64,000 bases of DNA. Source: Pseudorhodoferax aquiterrae. Lineage in GTDB: Bacteria; Pseudomonadota; Gammaproteobacteria; Burkholderiales; Burkholderiaceae_C. The stretch covers positions 1 through 64,000 of the forward strand of contig NZ_BMYK01000027.1 in NCBI RefSeq assembly GCF_014652235.1. The letters run 5' to 3'. A program made the translations under genes and the position numbers. The notes under the pieces are model-generated. The model was not told where the DNA came from. It made no database searches and was given only the letters and a program-made list of their open reading frames with translations. This document shows, piece by piece, positions 16,604 through 25,668 of the stretch; position 1 is the stretch's first letter; each line of letters opens with the position of its first letter.

Positions 16604-17566
16604 ATGCCCCCCTCGTCCCTCGCCACGGCAACCGCCTCCCGCCGCCAGGCGCTGCTGGCCGGCGCTGCCTCGGCCGCGCTGGTCCTGCCGGCCCGGGCCC
16701 GATCCCCCCACCCCTCCACCAAAGGAACCCAAGCCATGAGCACCATCACCACCCAAGACGGCACCCAGATCTACTACAAGGACTGGGGGCCCAAGGACGG
16801 CAAGGTCGTCAGCTTCAGCCACGGCTGGCCGCTCAGCGCCGACGCCTGGGAAGCGCAGATGTACCACCTGGCCTCGCACGGTTTTCGCTGCATCGCGCAC
16901 GACCGCCGCGGCCACGGCCGCTCCAGCCAGCCCTGGAACGGCAACGAGATGGACACCTACGCCGACGACCTGCACGCCTTGTTCACGCAGCTGGACATCC
17001 GCGGCGCCATGCTGGTGGGCCACTCCACGGGCGGCGGCGAGGTCGCGCGTTACATCGGCCGCCACGGCAGCGCCCGCGTGGCCAAGGCCGTGCTGATGGG
17101 GGCGGTGCCGCCCATCATGCTGAAGTCGGCCAACAACCCGGTCGGCCTGCCGATGGAGGTCTTCGACGGTTTCCGCACGGCCTACCTGGCCGACCGCGCG
17201 CAGTTCTTCCTCGATGTCGCGAGCGGCCCCTTCTTCAACTTCAACCGGCCCGGCGCCAAGGTCTCCGAAGGCCTGATCCGCAGCTGGTGGACACAGGGCA
17301 TGATGTCCGGCCACAAGAACGCCTACGACTGCATCAAGGCCTTCAGCGAGACCGACTTCACCGAGGACTTGAAGCGCTTCGACGTGCCCACGCTGATCAT
17401 CCACGGCGACGACGACCAGATCGTGCCGATCCAGGGCGCGGCCCTGCTGTCGGCCAAGCTCGTCAAGGGCGCGGAACTGAAGATCTACAAGGGCGGCAGC
17501 CACAGCCTGGGCGACACGGCCAAGGAGCAGCTCAACGCGGACCTGCTGGCGTTCGCGCGCGCGTGA
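16604..17566 (+). CDS. Alpha/beta hydrolase, non-haem chloroperoxidase family, with Tat-like signal
   Basis: Predicted 320-residue protein. The hydrolase part (from about residue 45) is close to bacterial non-haem haloperoxidases/esterases: [17 protein letters not shown] opening, GHSTGGGEV nucleophile elbow, HGDDDQIVP acid and GGSHSLG His. Upstream of it is an extension with [21 protein letters not shown], resembling a twin-arginine signal. Two starts each have a good Shine-Dalgarno sequence: ATG 16604 (AAGGA eight bases upstream) gives the exported form; ATG 16736 (AAAGGA nine bases upstream) gives a 276-residue cytosolic enzyme of normal family length. I report the longer one. Convergent with the STAND regulator gene, 53 bp apart. 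Confidence 0.88.
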   Translation: MPPSSLATATASRRQALLAGAASAALVLPARARSPHPSTKGTQAMSTITTQDGTQIYYKDWGPKDGKVVSFSHGWPLSADAWEAQMYHLASHGFRCIAHDRRGHGRSSQPWNGNEMDTYADDLHALFTQLDIRGAMLVGHSTGGGEVARYIGRHGSARVAKAVLMGAVPPIMLKSANNPVGLPMEVFDGFRTAYLADRAQFFLDVASGPFFNFNRPGAKVSEGLIRSWWTQGMMSGHKNAYDCIKAFSETDFTEDLKRFDVPTLIIHGDDDQIVPIQGAALLSAKLVKGAELKIYKGGSHSLGDTAKEQLNADLLAFARA

Positions 17567-17619
17567 GGCAGCACGCAGCCTCCGTGCGCAGGCGCTGGCG
17601 CGGATGCCGCAGACGCCGG

Positions 17620-20478
17620 TCAGCGCGCCGCAGGCTGGCCGACGAGTGCGCGCGCACGGCGCACGTCGGCCGTGCCGGTGCCGCCCTGCATGCGTCCCAG
17701 CAGCTCGGCCAGCTCGGCCCGGGCGCGGGCTGCGTCCGTGCACAGCTTCAGTTCGAGCGCCGTGGTGCGCGAGCGCAGCTCCCAGGCCAAAGCCCCCTGG
17801 CTGGCCGCCAACGCGATCGCCGCGGACAGCATCCCGGCCGCCTGCCCACGCGACAGCTCGCCTGCCGCCAAGCCGCGCAAGGCCTGGGCGCGCCGCACCT
17901 CCGGCGCGCACCAGCGCACCAGATCGTCCGCCGCGCGGCGCAGCACCGTGGGGCCGACCAGGTCCACATGCAGCGTCGCCAGCACGTCGAGCTGGCCTGC
18001 CTGCAAACCGGCCTGTTCCGGATCGAAGGGCAGCGGCGCACCGGCTTGCACCTGCATCGCCGCGCGGTACACCCTGGGCCAGGATTGCCAGAACACCAGG
18101 CCGTGCTCACGGCTGCATTCGTCCAGCTCTTGCACATACGCGCTGGCCGCCACTGCGTTGCCGCACCACAGCGCCACCGGACAGGCCGCGAACGCCAGCG
18201 CATAGGCCAGGGAGAGTGCGTGGTCCACGGCCTTGGCAGCCTCCACCGCTTCCTGGGCGAGGCGCATCGCCTCATCGGGCCGCCCGCGCAACCACAGGAT
18301 GCGCGCCAGGTGCGTGAGCGAAGCCGGCCGGTGCTCGAACTGGTAGCCGTTGCCGCGCGTGTACCGCACTGCTTCTGCCGACGGATGCAGTGCCTGCTCC
18401 GCATGCTGCTGCGCGGGCTCCTGCAGGCCCAGAAAGTGCAGGCACACGGCCCGCATGCGGTGGTGGATGTAGGCCAGCTGCGGATCGGCTGCACGCTGCG
18501 CGGCCAGCCCGTAGGCATCGGTGTCTTCCAGTGCGCTGGCGTACTCGCCGCGCAGCAAGCGCGTGCCGTAGCGCACCCACAGTGCGCGCAGCTCATCGCC
18601 CGGGCTGGCCAGAGCGCGCGCGATCTCCAGGCTGCGCTCCAGCGCCTGCACGGCTTCCGGGGCGCCGCCGCGCAGCGCCACCGTGGCCTGCGCGAACTCC
18701 AGCGAGAGTTGCATCTCCAGCGTGCCGCCGCTGTCCTGCAGGGGCAGCCGCTGCAGCGCCAGCGCCAGCCGGCCCTGGTACTCCTTGACCAGCCACAGCC
18801 CGAACCACAGCGCCGGTGACTCGGCCACCAGCCGCGCGCCCAGGTGTGCGTCGCCGTGCGCGCCGAAGGCCCAGGCCAGCGCGGCCCGCATGTCGTCCAC
18901 CAGGCGGCCGTGGCGGTCGCGCCAGCGCCGCGGCAGCAGCGTGTCCAGTTCGACAGCCGCGGTGGCCACCGCCGCCAGGCAGTACAGACAGTGGCGCCGG
19001 CCGATGTCGGCGTGGTCGTCGTCGGCCTGCAGCCGTTCGCGCGCGTAACTGCGCGTGGTCTCCAGCAGCCGGTAGTGCACGCCGTCGTCGGACGCGTCGG
19101 CCACCACCAGGGACTTGTGCACCAGGCCCATCACGGCGCGGGCCACGCTCTCCTCGTCGGACTGCGCTACGCGCTCGGCAGCCTGCAGGCTGAAACGGTC
19201 GCGGAACACCGACAGCCGCCGCAGCACGCGCTGCTCCGGCGCGGACAGCAGCTGGTGGCTCCACTCCAGCGTGGCGCGCAGCGTCTGGTGCCGCGGCAAG
19301 GCGGTGCGCAGACCCAGCGTGGGCAGGGACAGATGGTCGTCCAGTTTCTCCAGCAAGCCCGCCAGGCCGAAGAAGCCGACCTGGGCGGCCACCAGCTCGA
19401 TGGCCAGCGGCATGCCGTCCAGGCGCCGGCAGACCGAGGTGATGGCGGCCGCGTCGGCATCGCCGAAGCTGATGCCGTCCAGGCTGGCCGCGGCGCGCTC
19501 GACGAACAGCTCGAAGGCGGGATAGGCCAGCGACTGCGCATAGTTCAACGCCTCGTCCGGCGGCGGGGCCGGCAGCGAGCCCAGCCGCTGCACCCATTCG
19601 CCACGCGCCCGCAGCGGCTCGCGGCTGGTGGCCAGCACCTGCACCTGGCGTGCACCGGCCAGCAGCGTCTCGACGAAGCGCGCCGCGTCGGCCACCAGGT
19701 GCTCGCAGTTGTCCAGCACCACCAGCAGCCGGCGGTCGGCCAGCCAGGCCAGCAGGTCGCGCAACGGGTCCTCGGTGCGCAGCGGCACGCCCAGGGCGGT
19801 CGCCAGCGCGCTGGGAATCAGGCTGCCATCGCCCAGCGCGCCGAGGTCGACGAAGCGCACGCCGTCGGCTTGCTGCGCGCGCAGCCGGTCGGCGGCCGCC
19901 AGCGCCACCGTGGTCTTGCCCATGCCGCCCGGGCCCACCAGCGTGACCAGGCGGCGCTCGGCCAGGGCCGCGCAGACGGCGGCGATGGCCTCGCCGCGGC
20001 CGATCACACGCGTCAGCGGCGCCGGCAGCGGACTGGGCTCACGCGCGCCATCCTGCAGCGCCGGCCCCTGGGTCTCCGGCCGGGCCGCGAGCCGCACGAC
20101 CGGCACCACCAGGCAGTAGCCGCGCATCGGCACGTTGGTGATGAAACGCGCGCCCGACTGCCCCTCGCCCAGGGCCTTGCGCAGGGCCGTCATGTGCACG
20201 CGCAGCGCACCCTCTTCCACCACCGCCTGGGGCCAGACGCGGCGCATCAGGGCGTCCTTGCCGACGATCTCGCCGGCCTGCTCGACCAGCGCCACCAGGA
20301 TGTCCATGGCGCGGCTGCCCAGCCGCACCGGTTCGCCTGCCTGCAGCAGCGCGCGCCGGCCCGGGCTCAGCAGGAAGGGGCCGAAGCGGTACTCCACCGG
20401 CGCCGCCTCCGCGCCGCGGCCCGCCGGGACGGCACGCCCGGCGGGAGCCTCGTCGGCGGGACGGGATGGATGGGCCAT
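17620..20478 (-). CDS. STAND-type transcriptional regulator (winged helix + NB-ARC-like ATPase)
   Basis: Predicted 952-residue regulator. An OmpR/CadC-type winged helix occupies about residues 28-110 (VRLGSRAMDILVALVEQAGEIVGKDAL, MRGYCL). It is followed by an AP/NB-ARC-like ATPase with Walker A GPGGMGKTT near 180, Walker B LLVVLDNCEH near 252, sensor LATSREPLRA near 285 and GMPLAIEL near 352. The last 500 residues are helical and Ala-rich with TPR-like repeats, probably the signal-sensing part. This resembles AfsR/MalT-like ATP switch activators. It starts 24 bp after the degenerate OYE gene, so they probably form an operon; it may bind the tandem decamers described at 21486-21505. The effector is unknown. 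Confidence 0.85.
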   Translation of the reverse strand: MAHPSRPADEAPAGRAVPAGRGAEAAPVEYRFGPFLLSPGRRALLQAGEPVRLGSRAMDILVALVEQAGEIVGKDALMRRVWPQAVVEEGALRVHMTALRKALGEGQSGARFITNVPMRGYCLVVPVVRLAARPETQGPALQDGAREPSPLPAPLTRVIGRGEAIAAVCAALAERRLVTLVGPGGMGKTTVALAAADRLRAQQADGVRFVDLGALGDGSLIPSALATALGVPLRTEDPLRDLLAWLADRRLLVVLDNCEHLVADAARFVETLLAGARQVQVLATSREPLRARGEWVQRLGSLPAPPPDEALNYAQSLAYPAFELFVERAAASLDGISFGDADAAAITSVCRRLDGMPLAIELVAAQVGFFGLAGLLEKLDDHLSLPTLGLRTALPRHQTLRATLEWSHQLLSAPEQRVLRRLSVFRDRFSLQAAERVAQSDEESVARAVMGLVHKSLVVADASDDGVHYRLLETTRSYARERLQADDDHADIGRRHCLYCLAAVATAAVELDTLLPRRWRDRHGRLVDDMRAALAWAFGAHGDAHLGARLVAESPALWFGLWLVKEYQGRLALALQRLPLQDSGGTLEMQLSLEFAQATVALRGGAPEAVQALERSLEIARALASPGDELRALWVRYGTRLLRGEYASALEDTDAYGLAAQRAADPQLAYIHHRMRAVCLHFLGLQEPAQQHAEQALHPSAEAVRYTRGNGYQFEHRPASLTHLARILWLRGRPDEAMRLAQEAVEAAKAVDHALSLAYALAFAACPVALWCGNAVAASAYVQELDECSREHGLVFWQSWPRVYRAAMQVQAGAPLPFDPEQAGLQAGQLDVLATLHVDLVGPTVLRRAADDLVRWCAPEVRRAQALRGLAAGELSRGQAAGMLSAAIALAASQGALAWELRSRTTALELKLCTDAARARAELAELLGRMQGGTGTADVRRARALVGQPAAR

Positions 20479-20502
20479 GGTGCGCGTGGCGAGCCGGCCA
20501 GT

Positions 20503-21441
20503 TCAGCGCGGCACGGCGCGGCGCCCGGCCTGCGGCGCCGGTCGGCGCAGCCGCAGCGGGCGGCCCTGGCGCAGCAGCGCGACCAGATCGGGCTCGTGCA
20601 GGAAGGCCTCGCCGAACGAGAGTGCATCGGCCAGGCCGCCGCCGCAGGCCAGCACCGCCGGCACGGCCTGCCCTGGCACCGCCAGCACCAGCGGCCCGGC
20701 GAAGACGCGCCGCATCTGCGCCATGGCGGCAGGCTCGGCGGCGGCGGCGTGCAGGTAGGCGATGTCCATGTCCGCCAGCTGCCGGGCCATCGGCACGGCC
20801 GGCCGCAGGGCCGACAGCCAGACGCCGACGCGGCGCGCCGGCCACACGCCCAGCAAGGCCTGCACCACGTCGGCCAGCAGGCGCAGGCCGCGCCCGCCGT
20901 CCCCTCCCACGGCCAGACCGGGCAGGCTGGCATAGCCCGCGATCAGCGATGCCGGCAGCGCGGCGGGCGCCGCGTCCAGCTCCACGGCGTCGAAGCCGGC
21001 GTCGCCCGCGTTCTCCGCAGCGCAGCGGTAGTCCTCCAGCACGGCCTCCAGCGGCGCCAGCCGGTCGCTCAGCAGCGCGCCCGGGTGGCACAGGTGGGCC
21101 ACGGCGTAGCCGCCGCGCGCGTGGATCGCGTCGGTGACGTCGCGCCACAGGTTGACCTGGTCGGCAGCGTACAGGCCGGGTGTGCGGCCGAAGGCATCGC
21201 CCGGCGCCACCAGCACCGGTTCGCAGACGACCATGCCGCCCGGTGTGGCGCGCTGCGCGTAGTAGGACACCATGTGCGGCGTCGGCACGCCGCGCGGCGG
21301 CAGCGCGCGGCGCAGCGCCCAGGCGCCGACCACCACGCGGTGGCGCAGCGCGATGTCGCCAATGCGCAGCGGCATGAACAGGGGCGAAGCAGGCCCCGCG
21401 GCCATTTGGCCGGCGGCGGTGGGCAATGTCAGAACGCTCAT
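20503..21441 (-). CDS. Degenerate old yellow enzyme-like protein
   Basis: Predicted 312-residue protein with the FMN-binding barrel pattern of OYE/NemA reductases: PLRIGDIALRHRVVVGAW, VPTPHMVSYYAQRATPGGMVVCEPV, TPGLYAADQVNLWRDVTDAIHARGG and a C-terminal SFGEAFLHEPDLVALLRQGRPL. It is about 50 residues shorter than usual. The conserved substrate-binding H-x-x-N/H after strand five (VEIHSAN in the family) is VELDAAP here, and the DEYGGS segment is missing, so normal ene-reductase activity is unlikely. It may bind FMN or a ligand as a sensor. ATG 21441. It precedes the STAND regulator gene by 24 bp and lies 80 bp after the Bug protein gene. Confidence 0.75.
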   Translation of the reverse strand: MSVLTLPTAAGQMAAGPASPLFMPLRIGDIALRHRVVVGAWALRRALPPRGVPTPHMVSYYAQRATPGGMVVCEPVLVAPGDAFGRTPGLYAADQVNLWRDVTDAIHARGGYAVAHLCHPGALLSDRLAPLEAVLEDYRCAAENAGDAGFDAVELDAAPAALPASLIAGYASLPGLAVGGDGGRGLRLLADVVQALLGVWPARRVGVWLSALRPAVPMARQLADMDIAYLHAAAAEPAAMAQMRRVFAGPLVLAVPGQAVPAVLACGGGLADALSFGEAFLHEPDLVALLRQGRPLRLRRPAPQAGRRAVPR

Positions 21442-21485
21442 GTCGGATCCTTCGGCACGAGCATCGGCGCAGCGCCTGCGGCGGC

Positions 21486-21505
21486 GCAAGTTAAGGCTTG
21501 TTAAG
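21486..21505 (-). promoter_or_regulatory. Tandem decamer operator candidate upstream of OYE-like gene
   Basis: Two head-to-tail decamers on the minus strand, CTTAACAAGC (21505-21496) and CTTAACTTGC (21495-21486), 45-64 bp before the OYE-like start. Nearly the same arrangement occurs at 29465-29494 before a LuxR-type gene. Direct repeats with a 10-11 bp period are what OmpR-type winged-helix dimers bind, so the STAND regulator is a candidate ligand; this is inference. Confidence 0.5.
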
Positions 21506-21521
21506 AGTCGCCGGCCGCAGC

Positions 21522-22481
21522 TCACGGCACCGCCCGGGCGGCCCCCGCCAGCCCCCGGTAGCGCCGCACCTCGGCGGCCAGGAAGGACTGCGCCTCGGCG
21601 TCCGTGGCCAGCGGCACCGGCGCCAGGCCCATGGCGGCCAGCTGCTGTTGCACCGCGGCGTCCTGCACCGCCGCGAGGGCTGCTGCACGCAGCGGCTCCA
21701 GCGCCGGCGCGGGCACGCTGGCCGGCACCAGCAGCGCGCTCCAGCTGCGGTGCACGAAACCGTCCAGGCCGAGCTCCTCCCACGTGGGGACCTGCGCGAA
21801 GCCTGGCACGCGCTCCGTGGCCGCCACCGCCAGGAGCTGCAGCCTGCCCGCCCGCACGAGGTCGGGCACGCCGGCTGCCAGCGGCAGGAAAGCGGCATCC
21901 ACGACGCCGCCCATCAGGTCCTGCAGCAGGGGCGCCACGCCACGGTAGGGCACGTGCAGCCAGCGGGCACGCGTCCGGCGGACGTAGTCGTCGGCCACAA
22001 GATGGGCATTGGAGCCCACGCCGTAACTGGCCAGCCGGAGCTCGGCATCACCGCGCACCGCGCCAGCGGCCAGGCTGGCCCATGAGGCCAGGTCCAGGCC
22101 GGGGCGGGCCAGCAGGGCCATGGGCGCGCTGCCCAGTACTGCCAGCAGGCGGAACTGCTCTGGGCGGTACTTCAACTCGGCGTTGAACAAGGGGGCCAGC
22201 ACCACATCGCTGTCGGTCCCGGCCACGAGCGCAGCGCCATCGGCGGCCGCCAGCGCATGCTGCAGGCCGATGGCGCCCGCCGCACCGGCGATGTTGTCGA
22301 CGACGACTTCGCGCTGCAGGTGGTGCCGGAGCGTGGGCGCGACCAGGCGCGCCTGCGCGTCGAGGATGCCGCCGCTCGGATAAGGCACCACCAGGCGCAG
22401 GCTGCGCCCGTCCTGCGCCTGGGCGCCCGGGCCCAGGGCCAGGCCCAGGACGATCCAGCATGCCGTCCACCACCGCCGCAT
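21522..22481 (-). CDS. Bug-family (TctC) solute-binding protein
   Basis: Predicted 319-residue periplasmic binding protein of the tripartite tricarboxylate transporter/Bug superfamily, which is greatly expanded in Burkholderiales. Signal peptide residues 1-23 (IVLGLALGPGAQAQ) are followed by the family opening RLVVPYPSGGILDAQARLVA and the motif NIAGAAGAIGLQ near 67; later VPYRGVAPLLQDLMGG near 175. No TctA/TctB membrane genes are nearby, as is usual for orphan Bug proteins, so it may act with a distant transporter or as a sensor. ATG 22481 has GGAGG five bases upstream; a GTG two codons earlier is less likely. Confidence 0.9.
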   Translation of the reverse strand: MRRWWTACWIVLGLALGPGAQAQDGRSLRLVVPYPSGGILDAQARLVAPTLRHHLQREVVVDNIAGAAGAIGLQHALAAADGAALVAGTDSDVVLAPLFNAELKYRPEQFRLLAVLGSAPMALLARPGLDLASWASLAAGAVRGDAELRLASYGVGSNAHLVADDYVRRTRARWLHVPYRGVAPLLQDLMGGVVDAAFLPLAAGVPDLVRAGRLQLLAVAATERVPGFAQVPTWEELGLDGFVHRSWSALLVPASVPAPALEPLRAAALAAVQDAAVQQQLAAMGLAPVPLATDAEAQSFLAAEVRRYRGLAGAARAVP

Positions 22482-22601
22482 CCGCACCTCCAGTTCATCG
22501 GGCTGGCGCGCATGCTAGGCAGGCATGGCGCGGCCGGCCATCCCCCAGAAGGGGCAACCAGCGCGCCGTACGGACAGATGGGCACCGCCGGACCGGCGCC
22601 T

Positions 22602-23477
22602 TCAGCGGGCCCGCGCCAGCCATTCCCGCGGCGACAGGCCCAGCCGCTGGCTGAAGAGCCGCGACAGCGCCGACGCACCGCCGTAGCCGAGCTCGTCGGC
22701 CAGCTGCTTGACCGGACGGCCTGCACGCAATCCGGCCTGGGCCAGCGTGAGCCGCCAATCGGCCAGGTAGGCGGCCGGCGTCTGCCCGACCACGGCGTGG
22801 AACTGCGCGGCGAAGGCGCTGCGGGACATGCCGGCCCGCTGGGCCATCGCTTCCAAGGTCCAGCCGTGGCCAGGGGCTTCGTGCACCGCCACCAGCGCGC
22901 GCGCCAGCCGCGCGTCGGCCAGGCCGGTCAGCAGACCGCTCTGGATGCCGGCCTCGGCCGGGTGGTCGATGCACCAGCGCAGCAACTGGATCAGCACGAT
23001 CTCGAACAGCCGGTCGGCCAGCAGGCGCTGGCCGCAACGCAGCCGCTCGGTCTCGGCGAACAGCAGCGCCAGCGCGGCTTGCAGCCCCTCCACACGCGCC
23101 AGCGGCAACAGCACCAGCGCGGGCAGGGCGCGCACCAGCGGGTTGGCCGCGCCGCCTTCGAACTCCAGCTCGGCGCAGACGAAATCCGAGCCCTCCACAG
23201 GCGGGTTGTGGAACACATGGGCCAGGGGCCGCGGGTAGAACAGCAGGCTGGGTTCCGTGACCTGCAGCACGCGCGGCAGGCCGCTGCGCGCCGCGTGGCG
23301 CAGTTCCAGGCGGCCGCTGCGCATCACGTGCAGGAAGCCGCGGCCCGGCAGCGCCGGGAACGGGCTCACGCCGCACAGCGGCCCCTGGTGGAACAGCCGT
23401 GCGCGCACGCGGCAGCGCTCCAGCAGCGCGGACAGGCGGTCCAGCGGGTCGATCGGAGTTTCTGGACGATTCGGCAT
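22602..23477 (-). CDS. AraC-family transcriptional regulator
   Basis: Predicted 291-residue regulator. The N-terminal cupin-like effector domain (about residues 15-180) contains HQGPLCGVSPFPALPGRGFLHVM, and the C-terminal double helix-turn-helix is clear: WTLEAMAQRAGMSRSAFAAQFHAVVGQTPAAYLADWRL and VKQLADELGYGGASALSRLFSQRLGLSPREW. ATG 23477 is preferred; in-frame upstream codons run into the divergent AhpD-like promoter. It is divergent from that gene with 80 bp between, and direct repeats 21 bp apart lie across its own start, so it probably controls the AhpD-like gene and itself. Confidence 0.9.
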   Translation of the reverse strand: MPNRPETPIDPLDRLSALLERCRVRARLFHQGPLCGVSPFPALPGRGFLHVMRSGRLELRHAARSGLPRVLQVTEPSLLFYPRPLAHVFHNPPVEGSDFVCAELEFEGGAANPLVRALPALVLLPLARVEGLQAALALLFAETERLRCGQRLLADRLFEIVLIQLLRWCIDHPAEAGIQSGLLTGLADARLARALVAVHEAPGHGWTLEAMAQRAGMSRSAFAAQFHAVVGQTPAAYLADWRLTLAQAGLRAGRPVKQLADELGYGGASALSRLFSQRLGLSPREWLARAR

Positions 23478-23494
23478 GATCAATGGACGATTCG
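23463..23494. promoter_or_regulatory. AraC-type direct repeats between regulator and AhpD-like gene
   Basis: TGGACGATTCG occurs at 23463-23473 and again at 23484-23494, exactly 21 bp (two helical turns) apart, the spacing used by AraC dimers on adjacent half-sites. The first copy covers codons 2-5 of the regulator, the second its leader, so binding could both repress the regulator and activate the divergent gene. Confidence 0.6.
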
Positions 23495-23557
23495 CGCCCA
23501 ATGGTACAGACATGGCGCGCACACTGAAGCCCTCATCCACACCGAAAGGAAATCACC

Positions 23558-24106
23558 ATGTCCCGCATCCCCCTGCTCTCCGCGTCCGACACCCACGGTG
23601 AGCGCCAGCAGCTGCTGGCCCAGATCCACGGCGCCTTCGGCGCCACGCCCGCGATGTTCCGTGCCGTCGCCCACTCCAGCGCCGCGCTCAAGAGCATGTG
23701 GGGCAGCTTCGGCGCGCTGGGCGCGGGCGTGATCCCGGCGAAGCTCGGCGAGCAGATCGCCGTGGCCGTGGCGCAGCGCAACGCCTGCCACTACTGCCTG
23801 GCCGCCCACACCCTGCTGGGCCGCAAGGCCGGCGCCACGGCCGACGAGATGGCCGCGGCCCAACGCGGGGAATCGGCCGATGCGCGGACCGCCGCGGCGC
23901 TGCGCTTCGCGCTGCGGCTGGTGGAGGCGCGCGGCCAGGTCGATGCCGCCGAGGTCCAGGCCCTGCGCGACGCCGGCTTCAGCGACGAAGAGGCCGTCGA
24001 GATCGTGGCGCATGTGGCGCTGAACCTGTTCACGAACTACGTGAATATGGCTTTCGACGTGCCGGTGGACTTCCCGGCCGTGCGCCTGCACCGCCAGGAC
24101 GCCTGA
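23558..24106 (+). CDS. AhpD/carboxymuconolactone decarboxylase-family peroxidase-like protein
   Basis: Predicted 182-residue all-helical protein with the redox motif RNACHYCLAAH near residue 75 (C-x-x-C with downstream His), typical of AhpD-like alkylhydroperoxidase core proteins. Members reduce peroxides or organic hydroperoxides through the cysteine pair. Length fits the YciW/uncharacterised peroxidase-related subfamily. ATG 23558 with AAAGGA eight bases upstream. Divergent from an AraC regulator. Nothing shows the electron donor. Confidence 0.9.
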   Translation: MSRIPLLSASDTHGERQQLLAQIHGAFGATPAMFRAVAHSSAALKSMWGSFGALGAGVIPAKLGEQIAVAVAQRNACHYCLAAHTLLGRKAGATADEMAAAQRGESADARTAAALRFALRLVEARGQVDAAEVQALRDAGFSDEEAVEIVAHVALNLFTNYVNMAFDVPVDFPAVRLHRQDA

Positions 24107-24269
24107 ACGTGAACCCTACGGCGCCGCTGGTCGCGCCCTGCATCCACCCGCCGGCGCTGGTCGTGCGGGCCCCGCTGCACGGCCGCGTCGCCGTGCAGAA
24201 CGTCCCGCGGAGGCTGGCGGCCGCCAGCGCCTGCGATGATCGCCGCTGCCCTTCTTACCCTGCCGCGCC

Positions 24270-24977
24270 ATGAGCATCCGCACCGTTCTGGCCCTGCGCC
24301 ACCTGGCTTTCGAAGACCTGGGCCTGCTCGAGCCCCTGCTGCGCCGCCGCGGCGCCACGCGCATCCTGACCCACGACGCTGGTGTAGACGATCCGGCGAC
24401 CATCGACCTGGATGCCATCGACTTGCTGGTCGTGCTGGGCGGGCCGATCGGCGCGCACGACGACGCGCTGTATCCCTGGCTGGCCGACGAGGTGCAGCTC
24501 ATCGCGCGCCGCCTGGCCAGCGGCCGGCCGCTGCTGGGCATTTGTCTGGGCGCCCAGCTCATGGCGCGTGCGCTCGGCGCGCGCGTCGCGCCGATGGCGC
24601 ACGGCCGCAAGGAGATCGGCTTCGGCCCGCTCGCGCTGACCGCGGCCGGCCAGGCCTCGCCGTTGGCCGCGCTGGGCGACCAGCCCGTGCTGCACTGGCA
24701 CGGCGACCAGTTCGCGCTGCCCACGGGCTGCGACAGCCTGGCCAACACCGCCTTGTGCCCGCACCAGGCCTTCATGCCGCACCCGGCGGCGCTGGCGCTG
24801 CAGTTCCACCTGGAGGCCGACCCGCGTCGCATCGAGCAATGGCTGGTCGGCCACGTCGACGAGCTGGCGCAGGCCGGCATCGACATCCCGGCCCTGCGCG
24901 CCGACGCCGCGCGCCACGGCGCCGGCCTGTCGGCTGCGCTGGAGCGCGTGGTGGGCGCCTGGCTGGAGGGGCGATGA
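24270..24977 (+). CDS. Class I glutamine amidotransferase (GMP synthase-like)
   Basis: Predicted 235-residue stand-alone GATase. The nucleophile elbow is GICLGAQLMA near residue 91 (catalytic Cys), and the His-Glu pair is LQFHLEAD near 183. The oxyanion region VLGGPIGAHDD near 53 is typical. Such proteins hydrolyse glutamine or gamma-glutamyl bonds, sometimes without a partner synthetase. ATG 24270; the 163 bp before it, after the AhpD-like gene, hold no gene. The stop overlaps the MOSC gene start (ATGA), so the pair is coupled. Confidence 0.9.
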   Translation: MSIRTVLALRHLAFEDLGLLEPLLRRRGATRILTHDAGVDDPATIDLDAIDLLVVLGGPIGAHDDALYPWLADEVQLIARRLASGRPLLGICLGAQLMARALGARVAPMAHGRKEIGFGPLALTAAGQASPLAALGDQPVLHWHGDQFALPTGCDSLANTALCPHQAFMPHPAALALQFHLEADPRRIEQWLVGHVDELAQAGIDIPALRADAARHGAGLSAALERVVGAWLEGR

Positions 24978-25657
24978 CGCAGATCGGACGCGTGCGCGCC
25001 GTGCTGGCCGGGCCGGCGCGCCTCTACACCCGTCCCGGCAGCCGCAGCGCCATCGCCAAGTCGCCCCTGACCGGCCCGGTGGACGTGCATGCGCTGGGCC
25101 TGGCGGGCGACGAACAGGGCGACCTGCGCGTGCACGGCGGCCCGGACAAGGCCGTGCACTGCTATGCCTGGCGCCACTACGCGCACTGGCGCGGCGCGCT
25201 GCCGGCCACGCCGCTGCTGCAGGCCCCCGGCGCCTTCGGCGAGAACCTGAGCCTGGACGGCCTGGACGAACACGGCGCCTGCATCGGCGACCGCTGGCAG
25301 ATCGGCAGCGCGCTGTTCACCGTCAGCCAGGGCCGCCAGCCCTGCTGGAAGCTCAACGACCGGTTCGAAGTGCCCGACATGGCGCGCCGCGTGCAGGACA
25401 GCGGCCGCGCCGGCTGGTACCTGCGTGTGGTGCAGCCGGGCCAGCTGCAGGCCGGCGACAACGTGCTGCTGCTGGCACGGCCGCATGCCGACTGGTCCAT
25501 CGCCCGGCTGCTGCGGCTGATCGCCGAGCGCAGCTGCGCGCCGGACGTCCTGGACGAGGTGCTGTCCCTGCCGCTGCCGCCCTCGTGGGAGCGGCTGTTC
25601 CGCCGTCGGCGCGAGCAGGGCCGGGCCGAGGACTGGGCGGCGCGGCTGCAGGGCTGA
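24974..25657 (+). CDS. MOSC-domain protein (YiiM-like)
   Basis: Predicted 227-residue molybdenum-cofactor sulfurase C-terminal (MOSC) domain protein. Motifs are GLAGDEQGDLRVHGGPDKAVHCYAW near residue 38, NLSLDGLDE near 88 and the conserved cysteine in QGRQPCWKLNDRF near 118. In E. coli, YiiM reduces N-hydroxylated purines using molybdenum cofactor; the length and layout fit that group. Translationally coupled to the GATase gene by ATGA. Convergent with the small membrane-protein gene after 11 bp. Confidence 0.88.
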   Translation: MTQIGRVRAVLAGPARLYTRPGSRSAIAKSPLTGPVDVHALGLAGDEQGDLRVHGGPDKAVHCYAWRHYAHWRGALPATPLLQAPGAFGENLSLDGLDEHGACIGDRWQIGSALFTVSQGRQPCWKLNDRFEVPDMARRVQDSGRAGWYLRVVQPGQLQAGDNVLLLARPHADWSIARLLRLIAERSCAPDVLDEVLSLPLPPSWERLFRRRREQGRAEDWAARLQG

Positions 25658-25668
25658 CGGCCGCGCGC

